Assembly (NCBI GenBank): GCA_017399185.1
Contig: JAFQEA010000021.1
Coordinates: 1-50,266 of the forward strand
DNA from: Clostridia bacterium
GTDB taxonomy: Bacteria; Bacillota; Clostridia; Christensenellales; Borkfalkiaceae
Direction of reading: 5' to 3'
DNA: 50,266 bases
The translations under genes were made by a program, and so were the position numbers. Positions 43,781-50,266 of this stretch are shown piece after piece. Numbering within the stretch: the first letter of the stretch is position 1; the number at the start of each line of letters is the position of its first letter. Under the pieces are notes generated by a model. The model was not told the DNA's origin. It searched no databases and saw only the letters and a program-made list of their open reading frames with translations.

Positions 43781-43980
43781 ATATGCTAACAAGTTATTTA
43801 GGGGATCCTGACGCCATTGCCCTTTTAGGGCAAGGCTCAGGATGCAATAGCGAGTAAAAATGCTTGCGGGCAAGCCTTGCTTGCACGGATTTGCATTTTT
43901 GCGAAGCTATTATTCAAACGCAACGCGTTTGAAACAACGTCTCACCCCAAACTAACAACATATCATTTTTAAATTTAATC

Positions 43981-44034
43981 AAGCTTTGCGAGTGAAACGA
44001 GCAAACTAACCACAATTCTTCATTCTTCATTCTT
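43981..44034. repeat. Left copy of 54-bp direct repeat around the helicase block
   Basis: Matches 50208-50261 (first about 53 nt identical). It begins AAGCTTTGCGAGTGAAACGA and runs into heptamer units. The pair brackets about 6.2 kb holding the helicase-nuclease and DUF1295 genes. Confidence 0.85.
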
Positions 44035-44149
44035 AATTCTTCATTAAAAAACGCAACGCGTTTGAAACAACGTCTCGCCTTAAGTGAGCGTTTGAAACAA
44101 CGTCTCACCCCAAACTAACCACTTCAAGGTAAAAAGATTACCATAATAC

Positions 44150-44178
44150 TTGAAAACACACTGAAAGTGTGTTATAAT
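44150..44178 (+). promoter_or_regulatory. Promoter of the helicase-nuclease with a palindrome in its spacer
   Basis: TTGAAA (44150-44155), 17-nt spacer, perfect TATAAT (44173-44178). AACACACT-GAA-AGTGTGTT (44155-44173) is a perfect inverted repeat with 8-bp arms that fills the whole spacer, so a bound protein would block RNA polymerase. Confidence 0.8.
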
Positions 44179-44230
44179 AAAAAACGCACCAAAGATTAAC
44201 TTAAGTAAAGATATACAAGGGGTGGTGGCT

Positions 44231-47200
44231 ATGGGTATTGAAAAAATAAACAAATGGGCTGAATTACTACTCGACACAGGTAAAAGAAACAACCTTATCA
44301 ACTTTAAGGACACAAAAATGGGCTCGGTTGAAGTACTGCTGCCCGATTTTGACACGCTGTTTTCAAAAGCAGAGCACGCCACCAGCTTTGAAGTTTACGA
44401 CCCCAAGCTTTCAGACGACGATGACGACCTAATCGAAGAAACCCAAGTTTATGATGAGCTTTTTGCCGTGGTCGATGGGGAAGACGATAAAAAGCCGTCT
44501 GCAGACGACCCGATTGCCAAGGCGGAATATATTCGCTTACACGAGCCGCGCCTTAAAAAGAAAGGCAAGCTTTTACTGTATAACTCGGCCTATAACCCGA
44601 TTAAAGCCTTACATAACGTTGGCAGAAAGGCAAAAACCGTGCTTGAAGAAACAGGTGTTAACACGGCTTATATGGCGTTTGGGTTTATCAACTGGACCGA
44701 AGAAAAAACAGCGCAAAAGCCTTACCGCGCGCCCGTTTTATTAATACCTATTTCAATCGTTAACGAATCTGCAATCGCGCCCTACTACATAAAGGTTATG
44801 GACAGCGAAATTATCGTTAACCCAACGTTTTCGTTTAAGCTTAAAAACGATTACGGCATAACGCTACCTGAATACGACGATGAGAGCATTGAAGAATACC
44901 TTAAAAAGGTAGAGCAGGTTATATATAGGCTTGGCTGGGATATTACAAGGGAATGTAAAATTGGTATTTTCTCCTTCCAGAAAATCAATATGTACAATGA
45001 TTTAAGGGACAACGCGCCCAAAATCATGCAAAACCCAAGCGTAAGCGCGCTTCTTGGTGAGCCTTCCGCTTGCATAGAAGGTGAGCAAACCGCCCCTAAA
45101 GCCTGCGGGGATGAGCCTGTTCAGCTTTTCAACGTTGTTGACGCTGACTCCAGCCAGACCGATGCAATCACGCTTGCCCATAGCGGTCAAAGCTTTGTTT
45201 TGCAAGGCCCACCGGGTACGGGTAAGAGCCAAACTATTACAAACATTATCGCCCAATGCCTTGCCGACGGCAAAAAGGTATTGTTCGTTTCCGAAAAAAT
45301 GGCGGCGCTCAACGTCGTTTACGATAAGCTTAAAAAGGCGGGGCTTGAAGAGTTCTGTTTGGAGCTTCATAGCCACAAGGCAAACAAAAAGGGTATTATA
45401 GCAGAGCTTTGCCACACCTTAAAAGCGCCAAAGAGTGCGGTTTCCGGCCGCGCCCAGCGCGAAACCGAAGCAAAAGCCCGCGCAAAAGCTGACCTTGACG
45501 AGTACACTACAGAGCTTCACCGCGTAAGGCCTGTTATAAACAAAAGCCTTTACGCCCTTTATGAAGAGCTTTCTGCCTGCCGCACCGCGCCCACCTTGGA
45601 CTTTGTTATTTGCAACGTGCAAAGTAAGGGTGAAGACTTTATAAATAACGCCCAGGCGGCGATAAACAGTTACGTTGAATATATCCCGTCAATCGGCGAT
45701 GATTACCGCCAGAACGTTTGGTACGGGTATAACGACGTTGAATATTCTTACCAATCGGTAACACAGCTTAAAACAGATCTTTGTGGCGCGGTTGAACTTT
45801 GTCAAAGGCTTAAAGCCGTATCGGGGGATTTAGGGAAATACTCTATTGCGGCAAAAAGCCTAAATGAATTTTTCGCTCTCAAGGGATTTTTTAATCTTGC
45901 CCATAAAAGCCCGTATATAACGCCCGCTTTATTAAAGGCGGAAACAAATTTAAGCGTTACAAAGTTTGTGTCTTCAATGAAGATTTTGGCGGATGAAATC
46001 ATTAAAAATAAGCAAATTTTAGACTGCGACTTTGATGAAGACCTTTACAAGATAAACGGTAAAAATACACATAAAAAGCTTACCAAAGAGTTTACCGGCG
46101 CGCTAACAAGGCTCTTTAGCGGAGAGTATAAATCAATCATTAAACAGCTTAAGCTATGCAGTAAGGAAGGCAAAAAGCTTAAGTATCAGGAAGCTGTTTC
46201 GGTTGTTGACACTTTGCGCGTTTACCAACAAAAGTACGTTGAATTTAACGCCCTTGAAGCCCAGATTGTTGCTAATCTAGGCGGCGGTTACAAAGGCGTT
46301 AATACAGATTTTGACCGCTTGCTTAAAGAGCTTGAAGCCTTAACCAATATTATTAAGGTTGTGGGCTTGGGTGCGTTAAGCGGCTACACAAAGCAGGACT
46401 TTTTGGCAAATGTTGGCAATTTTGAGCAAGTTGCATATGCTTTTAACGCGGCGTTTGGTGATTTCGGTCAAGCCGAAGCCCACCTTGCTGAAAAATTCGA
46501 CAAAGCCCAGTTTGACGTGCGCGCCGCTGATATTAGTCAATTAATTGAAAAGTACGAAGGCTGTATCGACAGTATCGATAACGTGGATAACTGGCGCGAA
46601 TTTATCAAGCTGTTATCACGGCTTGAAGCATTGGATATTAAAGAATTTATCAATTACACAATCGAACAAAACATATCCAAGCAATTTATTCTGCCTGCGT
46701 TTAAAAAGCTTTTCTATACCCAATGGATAGACGTTGCGCTTCACCAGTCACCAATATTAATCAGACTGTCACGTATTCCGCACGACGAAACCGTTAACCT
46801 TTTTAAGGTTAAGGATGAGCTTGATTTTGAAATAAACAAGGCGAAAATCAAGGAAAAATTATCTGCGCAAAGGCCAAATTTGGACATGATTGCGCAAGGC
46901 AGCGCTATTTCCGTTTTACTGCGTGAAGGCGAGAAAAAGCGCAAGCAAAAGGGTATAAGGGTACTGCTTGAAGAAATAACAGAGCTTGTCCAGACCTTAA
47001 AGCCGTGCTTTTTGATGTCACCGCTCAGCGTAAGCACCTTTTTGAGTGCTGACGTTAACTTTGACACGGTTGTCTTTGACGAAGCTTCACAAATCTTCCC
47101 GCAGGATGCGATCGGCGCAATTTACAGGGGCAAGCAGGTTATCGTGGTTGGCGACTCAAAGCAGATGCCGCCAAGCAACTTTTTTAACAGCACGGTCACG

Positions 47201-48880
47201 CAGGACGATAGCGACGATTTTGAAGACGACGTTACCGACTTTGAGTCTATTTTGGATATCTGCTCAACAGCCTTTCCGCAAAAGCGCCTAAAATGGCACT
47301 ACAGAAGCCGCTTTGAACAGCTTATTGCCTTTTCTAACAAGAACTTTTATGAAAACGATTTGGTTACCTTCCCGTCGGCTAAAAAGGAAGGCGCTAATGT
47401 TGGCGTTGACTATTTTTACGTTGACGGCACCTTTGACAGGCGGACAAAAACCAACCGCGCGGAAGCTGAAAAAATCGTTGACCTGGTCTTTGAAAATATC
47501 GAAAAATTCCCCGAACGCAGTCTTGGCGTTGTGGCGTTCAGCATTTCACAGCAAAACCTTATCGACAAGCTGATTGCAAAGCGCAGAAAGCAAGACCCGT
47601 CCAAAGAATTTTTCTTTAAATCGGACAATCAAGAGCCTTTCTTTGTTAAAAACCTTGAAACCGTACAAGGGGACGAAAGGGACGTAATAATTTTCAGTAT
47701 TGCTTACGGCAAGGACCCGGGAGGCAGGCTGCTACTTAACTTTGGCCCCGTAAACCGCGATGGCGGCGAGCGCAGGCTAAACGTTGCCGTTACGCGTGCT
47801 AAATATAACGTTCAGCTTGTGTCGTCAATGCACTATACCGATATTGACCTTACAAGGACCCAGTCGGTCGGCGCTAGGCTGTTAAGGGAATACCTTGACT
47901 ATGCTGAAAACGGACAGATTGCGTTAGCGCGTACGGCAAGCGTAAACCCGTTTGAAGAAGACGTTTTAGAGTTTGAAACCGAAGTTTATGAATTCCTTTA
48001 CGGGCAGGGCTTTGACGTTGAAAGAAATCTAGGCACGTCGGCGTTCAAGATTGATTTGGCAGTAAAGCACCCTGAAACAGGCGATTATTTGTTGGCTGTT
48101 GAGTGCGACGGCACGGCTTACCGCATGGCTAAAAGCACAAGGGATAGGGACAGACTGCGTCAAGCAATCCTTGAGCGCATGGGCTGGCGTTATTACCGCA
48201 TTTGGTCAACAGACTGGTTTAAAAACAAGCCTTTGGAAAAGCAAAGGCTAATAGATGCGCTGCGTATAGCCTACCAAAACAAGGGCGGAGGAAAGGTTAC
48301 TGAAGACAGACAATGCGGACAGGTTTCCTTTGAAGAAGTCGCAACCGTTGAGCATTTTGACTTTCCTAAATACCTTAAGGCAAATGAAGTAAGAACGTCT
48401 GAAAGATACTTTTACGATAAAACCAAAACAATCTTTGCAATAGCCCAGTTTGAAGCGCCAATCAGCGAAGAATGGCTTTTAAAGCGCGTGTTATTCCTGT
48501 TTGGCAGGGATAAGGTAACAAGTGCCGTACGCACCGAATACAACCGTATTTTGGCAACATGTACAAACTATAAAATCGAGCGTAAGGATGGGTTTTTATA
48601 CGTAAGGGATAGGAAGATACCAATGCTGCGCGTACCTGCGGAAGACAGTGCAACCTTCAGGGAAGTAAAGCAAATCGCCCTTGAAGAATTAGCCCTTGGT
48701 ATGCTTGAAGTCTTAAAGCAAAACGTCAGCGTTGAAAAGCTGGGTATGTTCCGTTTGATTTCGCAAAGGCTTGGGTTTACCCGCGTAAGCGAAGCCGTTT
48801 CAGACCGCCTTGAAGAAGCCTTGAAATTGATTTTGGATAAGGTTGATAACGCCTGTGAAACCTTAACGCTAAAACAATAA
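44231..48880 (+). CDS. Large helicase-nuclease (DUF4011, superfamily 1 helicase, Vsr/MTES_1575-type nuclease, DUF3320)
   Basis: 1549 aa from ATG 44231; GTG 44222 is an alternative, but the AAGGGG site fits the ATG. N-terminal DUF4011-like part (WAELLLDTGKRNNLINFKDT; NTAYMAFGFINWTEE), Walker A GPPGTGKSQ (about 327), Walker B VVFDEASQ (about 948), motif III VVGDSKQMPP, WHYRSRFEQLI (about 1022), QGDERDVIIFS and RLNVAVTRAK (about 1147-1190; motifs V and VI). Then an endonuclease-like module, FKIDLAV...AVECDG...RDRDRLRQAILE and GWRYYRIWSTDWF (about 1260-1330), and a C-terminal DUF3320-like region (QFEAPISEEWLLKRVLFLFG). Proteins of this architecture are found in genome-defence settings, but whether this one is antiviral is unproven. 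It has no partner gene. Confidence 0.88.
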   Translation: MGIEKINKWAELLLDTGKRNNLINFKDTKMGSVEVLLPDFDTLFSKAEHATSFEVYDPKLSDDDDDLIEETQVYDELFAVVDGEDDKKPSADDPIAKAEYIRLHEPRLKKKGKLLLYNSAYNPIKALHNVGRKAKTVLEETGVNTAYMAFGFINWTEEKTAQKPYRAPVLLIPISIVNESAIAPYYIKVMDSEIIVNPTFSFKLKNDYGITLPEYDDESIEEYLKKVEQVIYRLGWDITRECKIGIFSFQKINMYNDLRDNAPKIMQNPSVSALLGEPSACIEGEQTAPKACGDEPVQLFNVVDADSSQTDAITLAHSGQSFVLQGPPGTGKSQTITNIIAQCLADGKKVLFVSEKMAALNVVYDKLKKAGLEEFCLELHSHKANKKGIIAELCHTLKAPKSAVSGRAQRETEAKARAKADLDEYTTELHRVRPVINKSLYALYEELSACRTAPTLDFVICNVQSKGEDFINNAQAAINSYVEYIPSIGDDYRQNVWYGYNDVEYSYQSVTQLKTDLCGAVELCQRLKAVSGDLGKYSIAAKSLNEFFALKGFFNLAHKSPYITPALLKAETNLSVTKFVSSMKILADEIIKNKQILDCDFDEDLYKINGKNTHKKLTKEFTGALTRLFSGEYKSIIKQLKLCSKEGKKLKYQEAVSVVDTLRVYQQKYVEFNALEAQIVANLGGGYKGVNTDFDRLLKELEALTNIIKVVGLGALSGYTKQDFLANVGNFEQVAYAFNAAFGDFGQAEAHLAEKFDKAQFDVRAADISQLIEKYEGCIDSIDNVDNWREFIKLLSRLEALDIKEFINYTIEQNISKQFILPAFKKLFYTQWIDVALHQSPILIRLSRIPHDETVNLFKVKDELDFEINKAKIKEKLSAQRPNLDMIAQGSAISVLLREGEKKRKQKGIRVLLEEITELVQTLKPCFLMSPLSVSTFLSADVNFDTVVFDEASQIFPQDAIGAIYRGKQVIVVGDSKQMPPSNFFNSTVTQDDSDDFEDDVTDFESILDICSTAFPQKRLKWHYRSRFEQLIAFSNKNFYENDLVTFPSAKKEGANVGVDYFYVDGTFDRRTKTNRAEAEKIVDLVFENIEKFPERSLGVVAFSISQQNLIDKLIAKRRKQDPSKEFFFKSDNQEPFFVKNLETVQGDERDVIIFSIAYGKDPGGRLLLNFGPVNRDGGERRLNVAVTRAKYNVQLVSSMHYTDIDLTRTQSVGARLLREYLDYAENGQIALARTASVNPFEEDVLEFETEVYEFLYGQGFDVERNLGTSAFKIDLAVKHPETGDYLLAVECDGTAYRMAKSTRDRDRLRQAILERMGWRYYRIWSTDWFKNKPLEKQRLIDALRIAYQNKGGGKVTEDRQCGQVSFEEVATVEHFDFPKYLKANEVRTSERYFYDKTKTIFAIAQFEAPISEEWLLKRVLFLFGRDKVTSAVRTEYNRILATCTNYKIERKDGFLYVRDRKIPMLRVPAEDSATFREVKQIALEELALGMLEVLKQNVSVEKLGMFRLISQRLGFTRVSEAVSDRLEEALKLILDKVDNACETLTLKQ

Positions 48881-48937
48881 AAGTTGGGCTATAAGCCCGT
48901 TATTAGCAAAAAAGCACGCGGTTTTGCGTGCTTTTTT
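48878..48937 (+). terminator. CTATAA-loop element and terminator after the helicase gene
   Basis: A GGGC-TATAA-GCCC hairpin (48878-48902) overlaps the stop codon, followed by AAAAAAGCACGC/GCGTGCTTTTTT (48908-48937, 12-bp stem). The terminator is identical to the one at 50027-50056. Confidence 0.9.
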
Positions 48938-49029
48938 AATGAAGAATTAAGAATTAAGAATTAAGAATTGTGGTGAACTTTTTGCCGGGCAAAAAGTCCT
49001 GATTAAATTTAAAAAGGGTAAGAATTAAT
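48938..49029. repeat. Inverted heptamer tract and palindrome
   Basis: Reverse-oriented heptamer units (GAATTAA type, to about 48970) and an ACTTTTTGCC/GCAAAAAGT palindrome (48977-48997). Confidence 0.75.
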
Positions 49030-49058
49030 TTGACAAATTATATATAAAGTACTATCAT
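49030..49058 (+). promoter_or_regulatory. Promoter of the DUF1295 gene
   Basis: Perfect TTGACA (49030-49035), 17-nt spacer, TATCAT (49053-49058). Confidence 0.75.
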
Positions 49059-49097
49059 AACTTGTGCTGAAATTAATTACTTAAGACAAGGTTTTTT

Positions 49098-49949
49098 ATG
49101 AGTACTTGGAAATCAAACAGAAAGCTTGCTTTCTTATTAGTCTTTATAACTTATGTTGTGGCAAGTATAATTGGCGTGATAGTATTTGGTGCGTTCAACT
49201 TGCCTATCTGGCTTTCGCTGCTTATTGCAGACGTTGCTTCAACTGCGGCGGTTTTTGTCGTTAGCTTAATCGTTAAAAATTCTTCCGTTTACGACCCGTA
49301 TTGGAGCGTTCAACCAATCGTAATTTTAACATTGTTTGCGGCAAAAGTTGGCTTAACCTGGTCAAGCGGATTGGTGTTAGGGGTTATCTGCATTTGGGGC
49401 TTAAGGCTTACGGTTAATTGGGCTTATACCTTCCAGAACCTTAATTGGCAGGATTGGCGCTATACTATGCTAAAGGAAAAAACCGGTGCAATTTACCCCT
49501 TAATCAACTTTTTGGGCATACACTTATTTCCAACAATCGTTGTTTATCTGTGTATAATGCCTGCGGTTTATTTAATTATTGCCCGTGCGGCGTTTAATTG
49601 GTGGCAGGTTTTGGGCTTCGTTATTTCGCTTTCAGCAACAATTTTGCAGGGTGTAAGTGACGTGCAAATGCATAAATACCGTTTAAACCGCACCACAACC
49701 TTTATAAGAAACGGCTTATGGAAGTATTCCCGCCACCCAAATTACCTTGGCGAAATCCTTATGTGGTGGGGCGTTGCAATAGCCTGCACGCTTACGCTTG
49801 GTAAGGCTTATTTATTAACGGGCGCTGTCGTAAACACTTTGATGTTTTTGTTTGTCAGTATCCCGATGGCAGATAAGCGCCAGTCAAAAAAGCAAGGCTT
49901 TATGGAATACAAAAAGCAAACAAGAATGCTTTTACCAATCAAAAAATAA
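49098..49949 (+). CDS. DUF1295 / steroid 5-alpha-reductase-like membrane protein
   Basis: 283 aa with about seven membrane helices. The family signature GLWKYSRHPNYLGEILMWWG (about 208-227) is intact, as are SVYDPYWSVQPIVI and IWGLRLTVNWAYTFQ. The family belongs to the steroid 5-alpha-reductase/isoprenylcysteine methyltransferase fold and probably binds a nicotinamide or SAM cofactor; the substrate (likely a lipid) is unknown. It is a single-gene unit. The ATG lies about 9 nt after a weak AAGG. The flanking terminators (48908 and 50027) are identical. Confidence 0.85.
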   Translation: MSTWKSNRKLAFLLVFITYVVASIIGVIVFGAFNLPIWLSLLIADVASTAAVFVVSLIVKNSSVYDPYWSVQPIVILTLFAAKVGLTWSSGLVLGVICIWGLRLTVNWAYTFQNLNWQDWRYTMLKEKTGAIYPLINFLGIHLFPTIVVYLCIMPAVYLIIARAAFNWWQVLGFVISLSATILQGVSDVQMHKYRLNRTTTFIRNGLWKYSRHPNYLGEILMWWGVAIACTLTLGKAYLLTGAVVNTLMFLFVSIPMADKRQSKKQGFMEYKKQTRMLLPIKK

Positions 49950-50026
49950 TTAAAAAGTCCGCCTATAGGGCGGTTATTTGCACTTACTTGTGCAAATAAC
50001 TGCAAACGTTAGTTTGCCTTATTGGC

Positions 50027-50057
50027 AAAAAAGCACGCGGTTTTGCGTGCTTTTTTT
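50027..50057 (+). terminator. Intrinsic terminator after the DUF1295 gene
   Basis: AAAAAAGCACGC/GCGTGCTTTTTT 12-bp stem; identical in sequence to 48908-48937. A CTATAG-loop element (49952-49978) lies directly after the stop codon. Confidence 0.88.
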
Positions 50058-50266
50058 ATATAGTAACAGGATAAATTGGGGGGATCCTTACGCTTTGCTG
50101 CGCAAAGCTCAGGATGACAACGTTTTTAAATAAGTTAACAACGTTTTTAACACCACTCACCCTAAGTTTTCAGTAAACTCAAACAAAGTATCGTTTCAAA
50201 TTTACTTAAGCTTTGCGAGTGAAACGAGCAAACTAACCACAATTCTTCATTCTTCATTCTTCATTC
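50058..50266. repeat. Repeat tract at the right end of the window
   Basis: No gene. A TCCTTA...TCAGGA variant element with an altered but still paired stem GCTTTGC/GCAAAGC (50085-50114), and the right copy of the 54-bp direct repeat (50208-50261) with heptamers running off the end. Confidence 0.75.

Larger units (their letters stand above)
43637..44149. repeat. Repeat-filled spacer after the surface operon
   Basis: No gene. CTATAA-loop element (43720-43745), terminator (43751-43780), a TCCTGA/TCAGGA element (43806-43842), a long composite copy (43841-43950) about 90% like 21404-21510, the start of a 54-bp direct repeat (43981-44034) and two AAACGCAACGCGTTT-type hairpins with CAACGTCTC tails (to 44110). 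Confidence 0.75.

Overview
The window is bacterial chromosome from a low-to-moderate GC Bacillota, most likely an uncultured gut-type member of class Clostridia. Evidence seen: one continuous S10-spc-alpha ribosomal supercluster with secY-adk-map-infA-rpmJ inside it, rpsD between rpsK and rpoA (the clostridial rather than Bacillus arrangement), zinc-binding (C+) forms of S4, S14, L24, L32 and L36, strong AGGAGG-type ribosome binding sites, sigma-A promoters with 17-bp spacers, a pta-ackA acetate pathway, and large surface proteins carrying InlB/Listeria-Bacteroides-type B-repeats. An order-level placement (for example Christensenellales-like) is only a guess.

Layout. 1-4.3 kb: partial SAM methyltransferase, BspA-like LRR membrane protein, GH43 lipoprotein and a zinc-ribbon protein with a hyperacidic tail, separated by dense repeats. 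4.5-20.25 kb: promoter, attenuator-containing leader and 30 genes from rpsJ to rplQ, free of repeats, closed by a strong terminator. 20.3-22.6 kb: two small accessory modules, a GNAT acetyltransferase bracketed by 75-bp inverted repeats, and a divergent XRE regulator/lipoprotein pair with two matched operators, bracketed by a perfect 60-bp direct repeat. 22.7-29.1 kb: nagA and tmcAL (minus strand), pta-ackA, then yceD-rpmF, a small ORF, a Dabb-domain gene broken by an in-frame stop, and tRNA-Val. 29.1-43.6 kb: a hairpin array, a membrane-bound 7TM-LuxR regulator, and an apparent operon of one small unknown protein and four large modular surface proteins (676-1270 aa). The operon promoter has no good -35 box but carries three 11-bp direct repeats and a palindrome. 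43.6-50.3 kb: a 1549-aa helicase-nuclease with a palindrome inside its promoter, and a DUF1295 membrane protein. This block lies between 54-bp direct repeats.

Three points stand out. First, the surface operon: all four proteins end in the same Cys/His module, a putative Ca-loop-like motif, a glycine-rich membrane helix and a KKKSF(A/S)DL-type basic tail, with no LPXTG signal. Their cores differ, while DNA at the gene ends is almost identical, as expected if cores are exchanged by recombination. Second, at least three interspersed hairpin families fill the spaces between accessory genes. Their stems vary with compensatory changes while loops or flanks stay fixed, and one family has a copy inside the nagA reading frame, recalling the protein-coding palindromic elements of Rickettsia. 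Third, several accessory genes sit between identical repeats, which suggests cassette-like gain, loss or inversion.

All functional calls come from recognising sequence motifs by eye. No database search was run.
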